NCBI RefSeq assembly: GCF_015453285.1 | Contig: NZ_JADLZT010000010.1 | Coordinates: 102,208 to 166,207, forward strand | Reading direction: 5' to 3' | DNA from: Lysobacter niastensis | GTDB lineage: Bacteria > Pseudomonadota > Gammaproteobacteria > Xanthomonadales > Xanthomonadaceae | DNA: 64,000 bases | Shown: one piece after another, positions 24,244 through 32,705 of the stretch | How the letters are laid out: each line of letters opens with the position of its first letter | Position numbering within the stretch: the first letter of the stretch is position 1 | Notes under the pieces: model-generated | The model's input: only the letters and a program-made list of their open reading frames with translations | Told to the model about the DNA's origin: nothing | The model's database searches: none | Position numbers and translations under genes: made by a program

Positions 24244-25617
24244 ATGCGCCGGCCCGGTACCTATTCCCGGATTCTCACATTGAGCCCCTGGCACCGATTT
24301 CTTCACTGGCTGCACGATGTGCCGATCAGCGACCCCGTCGATCGGCGCAACGCGCCGGCCATGCAGGTGCTGTTCCTGTTCATGGGCATTGCGACACCCG
24401 TGTTGTGGGGCTACCACGTTGCCTTTGTCGGCATGCCGACAGGCGGCACGCTGGCGATGGTCATGTCCCTGACGCTTGCCATGACGGAATTGTTCGCTGT
24501 ACGAATGATTCGTCTTGGACGCTTCAGGTCGGCGATCAGGCTGTACCTGGTCACCGCCCTGATTGCAATGCTGGCCGACTATCTGCTCGGCGGCTTCAAG
24601 GCGATGTCAACGCGACAGATAGATCCTTTCATGACGCTGGTCATCAGCGGGCTGGTGCTGGGCAGGCGGTCTCTATGGCTGGTCTTCGCCACACTGCAGC
24701 TGATCATTGCCGCGGGATTCGCGGTCGATCTGCTACGCGCTGCCGAAGTCGACGCATCCTTCGCCAACTTGCTGTCGGTGGTGGCAAGCCAACTGGTACT
24801 TGCCCTGATCCTCGATCGCGCCGTCAATGCCATGCGCGAGACGCTGGCCGAGTCTGAGGGGCATAGACGCGACCTGCAGCGCGAGATGCAGGCGCGCGAA
24901 CGCGCACAATCGCAGTTGATACACGCACAGAAACTGGAGGCTACAGGCCGCCTCGCCAGCGGAATCGCCCACGATTTCGGCAACATACTCCATGTCATCA
25001 CCGGATACGCGTCACAGCGCGATCGCATTCTCGATATCGAACGACGAGACGAACAGGAAGCCGCCATCGACAAGACGCTGAGCAACATCGGAGGTGCCGC
25101 GGAGCGCGGGACTGCGATCACGCGCAAGCTGCTGTCCTTCAGCCGACATGACATGACCAGGCCGCAGGTTTTCGACGCGGTCCAGGCCGTCGCCGGAATG
25201 CAGCCCATGCTGCGGCAACTGTTTCCGCATGCGGTAAGCCTGGAACTGCCAGAAGCCGCAGCGCCGCTGCCAATACGCTTCGACCGCAGCGAGTTCGAGC
25301 TGATGATCATCAACATCGCGTCCAACGCACGCGACGCGATGCCCGAAGGCGGACGTTTCCGGATCGACCTGTCGCGGAATGCTGCAGGCACTGCACGCAT
25401 CGTCCTGTCCGATACGGGCCACGGAATGGATGCGGGCGTGCAGGCCCAGATCTTCGAGCCGTTCTTCAGCACCAAGACCGCTGTCGGTGGCACAGGGTTG
25501 GGTTTGGCGGTGATCCGCGACATCGTACTTGCCTCGGGCGGCGACATCACGGTCGAGAGCTCGCCGGGGCAAGGAAGTTCGTTCTGCATCACCCTGCCGT
25601 CCGCAGAGATGAGTTGA
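24244..25617 (+). CDS. Membrane sensor histidine kinase
   Basis: A 457-residue kinase. The N-terminal third holds about five or six membrane segments (roughly residues 40–195) with little periplasmic sequence, so it may sense a membrane or intramembrane signal. A short coiled coil rich in Arg, Glu and Gln leads to the H-box GIAHDFGN, with phospho-acceptor His243. The ATPase domain shows the N-box NIASNARDAMPEGG, DTGHGMD, FEPFFSTKT and GTGLGLAV. All kinase motifs are intact. The start at ATG 24244 has no clear ribosome site. It converges on the response-regulator locus, an unusual arrangement for a pair, but no other regulator is near. Confidence 0.87.
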   Translation: MRRPGTYSRILTLSPWHRFLHWLHDVPISDPVDRRNAPAMQVLFLFMGIATPVLWGYHVAFVGMPTGGTLAMVMSLTLAMTELFAVRMIRLGRFRSAIRLYLVTALIAMLADYLLGGFKAMSTRQIDPFMTLVISGLVLGRRSLWLVFATLQLIIAAGFAVDLLRAAEVDASFANLLSVVASQLVLALILDRAVNAMRETLAESEGHRRDLQREMQARERAQSQLIHAQKLEATGRLASGIAHDFGNILHVITGYASQRDRILDIERRDEQEAAIDKTLSNIGGAAERGTAITRKLLSFSRHDMTRPQVFDAVQAVAGMQPMLRQLFPHAVSLELPEAAAPLPIRFDRSEFELMIINIASNARDAMPEGGRFRIDLSRNAAGTARIVLSDTGHGMDAGVQAQIFEPFFSTKTAVGGTGLGLAVIRDIVLASGGDITVESSPGQGSSFCITLPSAEMS

Positions 25618-25631
25618 AACGAGTGGTCGGC

Positions 25632-25671
25632 CGACCGGCCGCCCGCCGATCATTTTCCAGGCGGCCGGTCG
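25632..25671. terminator. Inverted repeat between convergent kinase and regulator
   Basis: CGACCGGCCGCC (25632–25643) pairs perfectly with GGCGGCCGGTCG (25660–25671) around a 16-base loop. It begins 15 bases after the kinase stop and overlaps the end of the regulator frame. It could serve as a transcription barrier for both directions, although no T-run follows it. Confidence 0.4.
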
Positions 25672-26381
25672 ACCGTTCGTACCGCATTTTCCAGCACGTA
25701 ACCCTTGCCGTGCACGGATGTCAGTGGCAACGGTTCGCCGCATCGGCTTTGGACCTTGCGCCGCAAGCGGTGAATCACCATCTCGATGCGGTGCGGGTCG
25801 AAGTCGTGCACGTTGTCCGCGACCGCCGAGACCAGTTGATCGCGCGTCACCAGCTGGCCAAGCCTCGACACCAGCCGCGTCATTACCCGTTGCTCGGTAT
25901 TGGTGAGCGGAATCGCGCACCCCATGGGCGACACGATGCTCCAGTCATTGATCTCGAACTGCCACTGCTTGCTCGCCCTGGGTGGCGCAAGTCCCTTCAG
26001 TCTGCGCATCAGGCTGTGCACGGTGGCGGCCAATAACTCGACTTGCGCCGGCTTCACCAGGTAGGCATCCGCGCCCTGGCTCAGGCCGCGCACCTGGTCG
26101 GACGTTGCACCGTGGCCGGTGAGCATGATGATCCCGATGCCGGGCATCATCGCGCGGATCGCCTAGGCCACGCTGAAGCCATCCGCATCCGGCAATCCCA
26201 CGTCGAGCACGACGACATCGAAGTCGCTGATACGAAGTGCTTCATACAGCTTGGCGGCCGACTGCACGCCTGCGACGACGAAGCCATAGTCGGCCAGACC
26301 AGGCAACAGCACGTCCTGCAGCAGCTCCGCGTCGTCCTCGAGCAACATGATTCGAGTTGGCGTGTGCTGTGGTGCGACCAT
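25650..26381 (-). pseudogene. OmpR-family response regulator interrupted by in-frame TAG
   Basis: Reading through one stop gives a 243-codon two-component regulator. The receiver has the acidic pair in LLEDD, phospho-acceptor Asp60 in VVLDVGLPD, Thr in IIMLTGHG and Lys in YLVKPAQ. A winged-helix output domain runs from about residue 140, with RIEMVIHRLRRKV and HGKGYVLE. Codon 73 (26163–26165) is TAG, exactly between the two receiver halves with the frame otherwise intact. A CAG to TAG change would explain it. The product would be a 72-residue stub with Asp60 but no output domain, unless ATG 26150 restarts translation of a 166-residue C-terminal piece. Likely partner of the adjacent kinase. 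Confidence 0.82.
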
Positions 26382-26495
26382 GGCGGGCGGCTAGGCAGTC
26401 ATAGTGCGGGCGGCCGAGTTGGCTGCGTTGCGGCCAAGCGCCCAGTACCAAAACTGTAGCCCGTTCGGGCGCCGCGTCCAAATGTGGTTCGACGC

Positions 26496-26509
26496 ACGAA
26501 CGCGTTCGT
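26496..26509. promoter_or_regulatory. Perfect 14-bp palindrome upstream of the regulator
   Basis: ACGAACG followed directly by CGTTCGT, in the 294-bp gene-free stretch between the regulator start (26381) and tRNA-Lys. It lies 115 bases before the regulator ATG and could be an operator. I see nothing else convincing in that stretch except a weak hairpin near 26583–26606. Confidence 0.3.
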
Positions 26510-26675
26510 TGACTCTCGAGTTCACCCATCGCCGAGGGCGGAGCCCGGGTACGATTGGGCGGCCACCCTCCCCATCCCTATGACTCTCTGGGACAAAAGG
26601 AGAGTGTCCAAGCCTTTGACTAATCAAGGCCTTTTGCGCAGATGCGGGAGAGAGAAACGACGGATGTGGACTAGA

Positions 26676-26751
26676 TGGTGGGCCGTGATGGATTCGAACC
26701 ATCGACCAGCGGATTAAAAGTCCGATGCTCTACCGACTGAGCTAACGGCCC
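26676..26751 (-). tRNA. tRNA-Lys (anticodon UUU)
   Basis: A 76-base cloverleaf with encoded CCA (26676–26678). The acceptor stem pairs GGGCCGT (26745–26751) with ACGGCCC. The D-arm carries AGCTCAGTCGGTAGAGC, the anticodon loop is CTTTTAA with UUU at 26716–26718, and the T-arm is GGTTCGAATCC. The gene lies 124 bases after queC on the same strand and is the last gene before the broken regulator. No integrase or duplicated 3' end is seen nearby, so there is no sign of use as an attachment site in this window. Confidence 0.97.
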
Positions 26752-26806
26752 ACGTGGGGTGACGCATGGCGCTCATCGAGCGCGGCCGGCATTGCGCCGG
26801 CGGTGC

Positions 26807-26812
26807 ATTCTA
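26807..26812 (-). promoter_or_regulatory. Possible -10 box for tRNA-Lys
   Basis: On the minus strand TAGAAT matches the -10 consensus at five of six positions, 55 bases before the tRNA 5' end, within the queC–tRNA spacer. No good -35 box stands 16–18 bases upstream, so this is tentative. A GC-rich segment with inverted GCCGGC repeats follows it. Confidence 0.25.
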
Positions 26813-26875
26813 ACAAAGACACTTGCGTTGCTGCAGGAGGATGGCCGGCTCGCGTGCCGCTGACTCCCTGCCGCC

Positions 26876-27574
26876 TCAGAAGTAACGGGTCGGATCGGCG
26901 ACGCCGGCCGCGGCGAAGCCTTCCGCGCGCAGGCGGCAGGCATCGCAATGACCGCAGGCACGGCCCTGCCCGTCGGCCTGGTAGCACGACACGGTGTCGG
27001 CGAAATCCACGCCCAGGCGAATGCCCTCGCGCACGATGTCGGCCTTGCTCATGAACTGCAGCGGCGCGTGCACGCGAAGGCCAGCGCCTTCGACGCCTGC
27101 CTTGGTTGCGAGGTTGGCCAGCGCCTGGAAGGCGGCGATGAACTCGGGCCGGCAATCGGGATACCCCGAATAGTCCACCGCGTTGACGCCGCAGAAGATG
27201 TCGGCGGCGCCGAGCACCTCGGCCCAGCCCAGCGCGACCGACAGCATGATCGTGTTGCGCGCCGGCACGTAGGTGACCGGGATCGCGTCTTTCGCCGCGG
27301 CCTGTCCGACCGCGTGGCCGTCGGCATCGGTGGGCACCGAGATCGCCTCGTCGGTCAGCGCCGATCCGCCGATGCTGCGCAAGTCGACGTTGACGGTCTT
27401 GTGCTCGATCGCGCCGAGCTTGTGCGCCACGCGGTCGGCGGCATCCAGCTCGGAGGTGTGGCGCTGGCCATAGCGCACGCTCAGCGCATGCACGTCATAG
27501 CCCAGGTCGCGGGCGATGGCGACGACGACGGCGGAGTCCATGCCTCCGGAAACGAGAACGACGGCTTTTTTCAT
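26876..27574 (-). CDS. queC: 7-cyano-7-deazaguanine synthase QueC
   Basis: A 232-residue enzyme that converts 7-carboxy-7-deazaguanine to preQ0 with ATP and ammonia, in queuosine synthesis. The N-terminal PP-loop [12 protein letters not shown] binds ATP. C-terminal cysteines in [18 protein letters not shown] form the structural zinc site. Length matches the family (about 230). It follows queE on the same strand after 90 bases, so two consecutive steps of the pathway are adjacent. The spacer carries an ATTCCC-type palindrome. Confidence 0.95.
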   Translation of the reverse strand: MKKAVVLVSGGMDSAVVVAIARDLGYDVHALSVRYGQRHTSELDAADRVAHKLGAIEHKTVNVDLRSIGGSALTDEAISVPTDADGHAVGQAAAKDAIPVTYVPARNTIMLSVALGWAEVLGAADIFCGVNAVDYSGYPDCRPEFIAAFQALANLATKAGVEGAGLRVHAPLQFMSKADIVREGIRLGVDFADTVSCYQADGQGRACGHCDACRLRAEGFAAAGVADPTRYF

Positions 27575-27601
27575 GGTCTGCGCTGAAAACGTGGATTCGT
27601 C

Positions 27602-27621
27602 ATTCCCGCGATGGCGGGAAT
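27602..27621. repeat. ATTCCC-N8-GGGAAT palindromic element
   Basis: ATTCCCGC-GATG-GCGGGAAT, an 8-bp stem with a 4-base loop in the queE–queC spacer. It fits the ATTCCC-N8-GGGAAT pattern of the small dispersed repeats called dRS3 in Neisseria and similar repeats in other proteobacteria. One copy is seen in this window; whether it is repeated in the genome cannot be judged here. Confidence 0.55.
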
Positions 27622-27664
27622 CGATGGAGACGTGGCATTGCGGACTGGGCAGCGAAGCGGGACG

Positions 27665-28342
27665 TCAGCGTCCCGGCTCGTCGTTCCAGAGGATCTTGTG
27701 CAGTTGCAGTTGGAAGCGCACCGGCAGCTTGTCGGCGACGATCCAGTCGGCGAGGTCGCTGGGTTTGATCTGGTGGAAGCTCGGCGAGAACAGCACGTCG
27801 CAGACGTCGGCCAGCTTGTGCTCGGCGACGATGTCCCTTGACCACTCGTAGTCCTCGCGCGAGCAGATCACGAACTTGACCTGGTCGTGCGGCGTCAGCA
27901 GCGGCAGGTTGGACCACAGGTTGCGATGGACTTCCATCGAGCCCGGCGTCTTGATGTCGAGCACGCGCGACACGCGCGGATCGACGTCGGAGATATCGAT
28001 CGCGCCGGAAGTCTCCAGCGACACCTCGTAACCCGCGTCGCACAGGCGGCGCAGCAGGCCGATGCAGCGTTTCTGCGCCAGCGGCTCGCCGCCTGTCACG
28101 CAGACGTGGCGTGCGCCGTGGCGGGCGACGTCGGCGAGGATGTCGTCGATCTGCCACCAGTCGCCGCCGTGGAAGGCATAGGCGGTATCGCAGTACTGGC
28201 AGCGCAGCGGACAGCCGGTCAGGCGCACGAACACGGTCGGCCAGCCGATGCTGCGGGCTTCGCCCTGCAGGGACAGGAAAATCTCGGTGATCCGCAGCCG
28301 CTCCGGCGACGCTGCGGCCGCTTCGGCGGGGACGGCGTTCAT
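27665..28342 (-). CDS. queE: 7-carboxy-7-deazaguanine synthase QueE (radical SAM)
   Basis: A 225-residue radical SAM enzyme that contracts the pterin ring of 6-carboxytetrahydropterin to CDG, the step before QueC. The cluster motif CPLRCQYC (Cx3Cx2C) near residue 50 binds the 4Fe-4S centre, and TGGEPL is the SAM-binding GGE motif. The N-terminal IFLSLQGE is characteristic of QueE. Its start lies nine bases after the cpoB stop, so it is probably transcribed with the Tol-Pal genes. Confidence 0.94.
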   Translation of the reverse strand: MNAVPAEAAAASPERLRITEIFLSLQGEARSIGWPTVFVRLTGCPLRCQYCDTAYAFHGGDWWQIDDILADVARHGARHVCVTGGEPLAQKRCIGLLRRLCDAGYEVSLETSGAIDISDVDPRVSRVLDIKTPGSMEVHRNLWSNLPLLTPHDQVKFVICSREDYEWSRDIVAEHKLADVCDVLFSPSFHQIKPSDLADWIVADKLPVRFQLQLHKILWNDEPGR

Positions 28343-28351
28343 GGGTCTATT

Positions 28352-29167
28352 TTAACGGAGACGGCCGAGCTGGATCGCGTTGAGGCGGTCGCTGGCGGTG
28401 CGGGCGGCGTCGCTGCCCGGATAACGCGTGGAAACCTCGGCGAGCGTGCGCTCGGCGGCCTCGACCTGCTTGAGGCCGAGCTGCGACAGGCCGACCTTGA
28501 GCATCGCGCCCGGGGCCTTGTCGTGGGTCGGAAAGCGGTCCAGCAGCGCCTGGAACTGCACGGCGGCCAGCTGGTAATTCTGGGTGACGTAGTAGCTCTC
28601 ACCCAGCCAGTACAGCGCGTTCGGGGTGTAGGAGCCGTTCGGGTAGGCCTCGAGGAATGCCTGGAACAGCCGCGCGGACTCGGCGTACTGCCCGGCCTTG
28701 AGCGCGTTGAAGGCGGTGTCGTAGGCGCTACGCTCACCGGCGTCCTTGGCGATGGCGCCCTTGTCGCCGTAGACCGCCGGCTGGCGGTCCGTGGTCGATG
28801 CCGAGGGCTTGCCCGCCGCCGGCTTGGTCGCCGGAGCCTTGGCCGGCGTCGCCGGAGCCGCGGGCGGCGGTGTCACCGCACCGGACTCGAGCTGGTTGAG
28901 GCGACCGTCGAGGTCCAGGTACTGGGCCTTGCCGCTCTGCTGCAGCTGCTGGTTGAGCTGCTGCAGTTCCTCGACCTGCGAACGCAGGGCCTGGATCTCG
29001 GACTTCAGCTGGCTGACCTGGTTGAGCAGGTCGACGTTGCCTTGGTTGTCGGCGGCCCGCTGTTCGAGCGCGGTGACGCGATCGGCCAGGCTGGCGCGCT
29101 GCGCGAACGCGGGCGCGGCGGCCACGAGGGCCGCCGCGAACGCGATAGGTAGTGCGAACTTGCGCAT
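28352..29167 (-). CDS. cpoB: Cell division coordinator CpoB (TolA-binding TPR protein)
   Basis: A 271-residue periplasmic protein, formerly YbgF. A signal peptide (cleavage after AFAQ, about 23) precedes a coiled-coil trimerisation segment rich in Gln, Leu and Glu (about residues 25–90). A Pro/Ala/Lys linker follows, then C-terminal TPRs (AYDTAFNALKAGQYAESARLF onward is the first). In E. coli it binds TolA and couples PBP1b activity to outer-membrane constriction; PBP1b is encoded at the start of this window. It follows pal by 18 bases. Confidence 0.93.
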   Translation of the reverse strand: MRKFALPIAFAAALVAAAPAFAQRASLADRVTALEQRAADNQGNVDLLNQVSQLKSEIQALRSQVEELQQLNQQLQQSGKAQYLDLDGRLNQLESGAVTPPPAAPATPAKAPATKPAAGKPSASTTDRQPAVYGDKGAIAKDAGERSAYDTAFNALKAGQYAESARLFQAFLEAYPNGSYTPNALYWLGESYYVTQNYQLAAVQFQALLDRFPTHDKAPGAMLKVGLSQLGLKQVEAAERTLAEVSTRYPGSDAARTASDRLNAIQLGRLR

Positions 29168-29185
29168 CGATCTGCCGACGCCGCC

Positions 29186-29698
29186 TTACTTGGCGGTGTA
29201 GATGATCTCGACGCGACGGTTCTTGGCCCAGCAGTCCTCGTTCGAGTCGGTGCAGACCGGACGCTCTTCGCCGTAGCTGGTCACGGTGACCTGGCTGGCC
29301 GAACCGCCATTGGCCTGGACGGCCGACGACACGGCGTTGCCACGGCGCTCGCCGAGGCCGACGTTGTACTCGCGGCTGCCGCGCTCGTCGGCATTGCCTT
29401 CCAGCGTCATGCGCGAGGACGGACGGTCACGCAGGTACTTGGCGTGGCAGGCGACGATGTTCTGGAACTCCGGACGCAGCGCGTCCTGGTCGAAATCGAA
29501 GTACACGACGCGCTGACGCAGGCAGGCGTCGGTGTCGAGGTCTTCCGGACCGTACAGGCCCGACGGAGCCGGGGCTTCGGTGACCGGCGCGCTCGGGGTC
29601 GGCTCGGCCGGCGGGGCCTCTTCCTTGACCTTCTTCGAGCAGGCGACGGCCGCGGTGCACAGCACGGCGGTAAGCAGGATGCGGGAGGTGGTGTTCAT
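29186..29698 (-). CDS. pal: Peptidoglycan-associated lipoprotein Pal
   Basis: A 170-residue outer-membrane lipoprotein. The signal ends in a lipobox at AVAC (Cys about residue 20), followed by a Pro/Glu-rich linker. The OmpA-like domain contains TLEGNADERGSREYN and GERRGNAV, which bind meso-diaminopimelate in peptidoglycan. ATG 29698 is chosen because AAGGA lies six bases upstream and it opens the lipoprotein signal; longer frames are spurious. It lies 55 bases after tolB. Confidence 0.95.
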   Translation of the reverse strand: MNTTSRILLTAVLCTAAVACSKKVKEEAPPAEPTPSAPVTEAPAPSGLYGPEDLDTDACLRQRVVYFDFDQDALRPEFQNIVACHAKYLRDRPSSRMTLEGNADERGSREYNVGLGERRGNAVSSAVQANGGSASQVTVTSYGEERPVCTDSNEDCWAKNRRVEIIYTAK

Positions 29699-29753
29699 GG
29701 TCGTTCCTTGTCTTTTATTCAATGCGTGGCAGGGGCAAGCAAAGTGATTCGGC

Positions 29754-31106
29754 TCAGCGCGGCAAACGGAAGGGTCCCCAAGCCGGTTCGCGCACATCGC
29801 CATCGGCGAGCACCAGGCGCTGGCGCACCCGGGCATCGGCGGACACGGCATAAAGGACGCCGCGGCGGCCTTCGCGCGCAGCATAAATGATCATGGCGCC
29901 ATTCGGGGCAAAGCTGGGCGATTCGTCGAGCGAACCTGGCGACAATGTGCTCCAGCGCGCAGAACCGAGGCTGCTATCCATCAGGGCGATGCGGTAGTTG
30001 TTGCCCGAACCCTGGGCCGTCGCAATCTTTTTGCCATCGGCCGACACGCTGGCGCTGGCGTTGTAACTGCCCTGGAACGTCACCCGGGTGGCGCTGCCGC
30101 CGGCTGCCGGCACCTGGTAGATCTGCGGACGGCCACCGCGGTCGGAGGTGAAGTAGACGGTGCTGCCGTCGGCGCTCCAGGTCGGCTCGGTGTCGATGCT
30201 GAAATGGTTGGTCAGCTGCGTCAGCGCTCGGCTGCCCAGGTCCATCACGTAGATCTCGGGGTTGCCACTGCGCGAAAGCGTCAGCGCCAGCTTGCGGCCG
30301 TCAGGGGAGAACGACGGCGCACCATTGATGCCGCGGAACTTGGCGATCAGGTCACGCGCGCCGGTGCCGATGTTCTGGATGTAGATCGACGAGCTGCCGC
30401 CTTCGAAACTGACGTAGGCCAGGCGGTTGCCGTCCGGACTCCATGACGGCGACAGCAGCGGCTCGGAGGAGCGCACCACGGTCTGCGGGTTGAAGCCGTC
30501 GGAGTCGGCGACCATCAGCGCATAGCGCGAGCCCTGTCCGCTGCCGGTGGCGGTGACGTAGGCGATGCGGGTGAAGAACGCGCCGCGCACGCCGAGGATC
30601 TTCTCGTAGACCGCATCGGCGACCTGGTGGGCGACGTCGCGCATCGCATTGGCCCGCGCCGTCAGGGCGAAGCCCAGCAGGCGTTCCTGCTTGGCGACGT
30701 CGAACAGTTCGTACTCGACGCGGTAGCTGCCAGCGCCCGCATCGAGCACGCGGCCAACGAGGATGTAATCCTGGTTGAGCGCGCGCCAGGTCGGGTAGTT
30801 GACCTCCGCTCCGCGGGTCGGCTTCTCGACGACCTGCGCCGCCGGCAGGCTACGGAACTGGCCCGAGCGGTTGAGGTCGGCGGCCACCACTTCGGCGACG
30901 TCGGTGGTCGGGGCGGCGGCGCTGCCCTGGTACGGCATCGGCACGACCGCGATGGGCAGGGCCGCGGCGTTGCCGCCGACGATGTCGATCTCCAGGCCCT
31001 GCTGCTGCGCAGCGGCGGCCAAAGGAAGCAGCAGCGACAGCAGCGCCACCAGCCAGGTCAGATGTCGGCGGCGGCGTTTCATCGGCACGTTCATCGGCAT
31101 GTTCAT
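29754..31106 (-). CDS. tolB: Tol-Pal translocation protein TolB
   Basis: A periplasmic protein of about 450 residues. The signal peptide ends near AAAQ. An N-terminal domain that contacts Pal is followed by a six-bladed beta propeller, with repeats such as [30 protein letters not shown] and [15 protein letters not shown]. Several closely spaced ATGs open the frame (31124, 31106, 31100, 31094, 31082) because a short ATGAAC/ATGCCG sequence is repeated. ATG 31106 has GGAG five bases upstream and is preferred. Gene order tolQ–tolR–tolA–tolB–pal is canonical. Confidence 0.95.
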   Translation of the reverse strand: MNMPMNVPMKRRRRHLTWLVALLSLLLPLAAAAQQQGLEIDIVGGNAAALPIAVVPMPYQGSAAAPTTDVAEVVAADLNRSGQFRSLPAAQVVEKPTRGAEVNYPTWRALNQDYILVGRVLDAGAGSYRVEYELFDVAKQERLLGFALTARANAMRDVAHQVADAVYEKILGVRGAFFTRIAYVTATGSGQGSRYALMVADSDGFNPQTVVRSSEPLLSPSWSPDGNRLAYVSFEGGSSSIYIQNIGTGARDLIAKFRGINGAPSFSPDGRKLALTLSRSGNPEIYVMDLGSRALTQLTNHFSIDTEPTWSADGSTVYFTSDRGGRPQIYQVPAAGGSATRVTFQGSYNASASVSADGKKIATAQGSGNNYRIALMDSSLGSARWSTLSPGSLDESPSFAPNGAMIIYAAREGRRGVLYAVSADARVRQRLVLADGDVREPAWGPFRLPR

Positions 31107-31225
31107 CGGCACTCCATTACTCATGTCTTGTCGGTACAGCCCGGATACTTAAACAGCCGTTCGGTGAATGGCGGCTCAAGGATTCGGCCGTGCCTGCCCT
31201 TTCGGCCCGGCGACGGCCGCACCAC

Positions 31226-32176
31226 TCAGCGGTCCTGCGCGGTGAAGTTGATGTTGAGCTGGCGGTTGAACACCGATTCGAATCCTGCGTACGGCAGCGG
31301 CTGCGCCTTCAGCACGGCCGCCTCGATCGAGCGGCGGCCGGCCTCATCATAGTCACAGGGCGAGGTGACCTCGGCCGAGATGACCGAGCCGCCCTGCACC
31401 TGGCGGATGACGATGCGGCAGCGCGAGCCCAGCGGAACGGTTTCCGGCCGCGTCCATTTGGACAGGACGGCCTCCTGGATCGCGGCGATGTAGCGCGCCT
31501 GCAAGCCGGTGTCGGTGCCGTAGTTGCCCGCCGGCGGGCTGGCCGACGAGGTGCTGCCAGAAGACTGCACGGCACGCGCGTCGGCGATCTGCTGCAGGCG
31601 CTGCTCGGCCAGTTCGGCGTCGCGCGACGCCTTCTGCCGCAGGCGGCGGATCTCGGCCAGCTTCTGCTGGCGCTCCTGCTCCTGCTGCTCCGCCAGCCGG
31701 CGCTGCTGCTCGACTTCCTGCTGGCGCTTCCGCTCGGTCAGATCGACCTGCTCCTGCCTGCGCTTGGCTTCCTGTGCCTTGGTCTCCTCGGCCGGCGTCG
31801 GCGTCGGCGTCTCCACGACCGCGTCCTGGTTGACGTTGTCGGGGATCGGAATGAAGTCCTGCGCCTGCGGTTGCGGCGTCGCGGCGGCGTCCTGCGGCAC
31901 CGGCTCGGGCAGCGGCTGCGGCAACGGCGCGGCCTCCTCCGGCTCCGGCGGCGGAAGCTCTTTGACCGGCTTGGGACGCTTGCGCAGTGTGGCCTGCATC
32001 GCCGGCGACAACGCGTCGGCGTCGACCAGCTCAGCCGCCACCGGCACGCCGGCAGCCGAAACCGGCGCCGCATTGCGCGTCCAAAGCAGGCCGAGAAACA
32101 TCAACCCGAACAGCAGCACATGCAGCAGCAGCGCCCAGACGATGGCCTGCGCGGTGTCGGCGCGCGTCTCGCGCAT
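31226..32176 (-). CDS. tolA: Cell-envelope protein TolA
   Basis: A 316-residue inner-membrane protein spanning the periplasm. One N-terminal membrane helix (about residues 10–32) is followed by a Pro/Glu-rich stretch, then a long Gln/Glu/Arg/Lys helical domain II (about 110–200), a Ser/Gly linker, and a C-terminal TonB-like domain III (LQARYIAAIQEAVLSKW onward). Domain II is shorter than the E. coli one (total 421). Its ATG overlaps the tolR stop by one base (TGATG), so translation is probably coupled. Confidence 0.94.
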   Translation of the reverse strand: MRETRADTAQAIVWALLLHVLLFGLMFLGLLWTRNAAPVSAAGVPVAAELVDADALSPAMQATLRKRPKPVKELPPPEPEEAAPLPQPLPEPVPQDAAATPQPQAQDFIPIPDNVNQDAVVETPTPTPAEETKAQEAKRRQEQVDLTERKRQQEVEQQRRLAEQQEQERQQKLAEIRRLRQKASRDAELAEQRLQQIADARAVQSSGSTSSASPPAGNYGTDTGLQARYIAAIQEAVLSKWTRPETVPLGSRCRIVIRQVQGGSVISAEVTSPCDYDEAGRRSIEAAVLKAQPLPYAGFESVFNRQLNINFTAQDR

Positions 32177-32655
32177 CAGCGACCGCCCTTGCCGGCCCCG
32201 CCCTGCGCGGCCTTGCTTTGAGCAGCCTGATCGGGCTGGCTCATCAGGCCGACCTTCTTGACGTTCGCGCTCTGCAGCAGCACCAGCGCGTCCATCACCT
32301 TCTGGTAATTGGCCTTGGCGTCGCCGGCGACGAACACCGCCACGTCCGGGTTCTGCGCGACGATCGCGCCGACCTTGGCCTGCAGCGTTTCGGCGGTGAC
32401 GGCCTCGTTGCTTCCGGCCTTCACGGTGAGGAAGTAGTGGCCTTCCGGGTCGACGCTGACGATCACCGGATCCTTCTTCTCCTGGATCGACTTGGCGTTG
32501 GACTGCGGCAGGTCGATGTCGACGCCGAGGTTCAACAGCGGAGCGGTCACCATGAAGATGATCAGCAGCACGAGCATCACGTCGATGTACGGAACGACGT
32601 TGATCTCGGCTTTCAGTTTGCGCTTGCGATGGCGGCGTGCGGCGATGCCGGTCAT
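32176..32655 (-). CDS. tolR: TolR, ExbD-type subunit of the Tol motor
   Basis: A 159-residue protein with a basic cytoplasmic N-terminus, one membrane helix (VMLVLLIIFMVTAPL near residues 25–40) carrying the conserved Asp just before it, and a periplasmic domain. With TolQ it forms the proton-driven motor that energises TolA. An Ala/Gly/Lys-rich C-terminal tail is present. It overlaps tolA by one base and follows tolQ by 50 bases. Confidence 0.95.
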   Translation of the reverse strand: MTGIAARRHRKRKLKAEINVVPYIDVMLVLLIIFMVTAPLLNLGVDIDLPQSNAKSIQEKKDPVIVSVDPEGHYFLTVKAGSNEAVTAETLQAKVGAIVAQNPDVAVFVAGDAKANYQKVMDALVLLQSANVKKVGLMSQPDQAAQSKAAQGGAGKGGR

Positions 32656-32705
32656 GACCTTCCTCTCGTAGTCAGTGGTTCAACGCCCGAGGTGGGCCAT
32701 GCGGG

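Noticed and set aside
25650..26150. Treating the C-terminal regulator fragment as an intact separate gene
   Set aside because: It is in the same frame as the N-terminal half and begins inside the receiver fold; a broken gene is simpler.
26484..26717. Small plus-strand frame ending in MDSNHRP
   Set aside because: This peptide is the well-known false translation of the reverse strand of a tRNA 3' half; here it is tRNA-Lys.
26676..26751. tRNA-Lys as the border of an integrated element
   Set aside because: No integrase, no duplicated tRNA 3' end and only housekeeping genes on one side.
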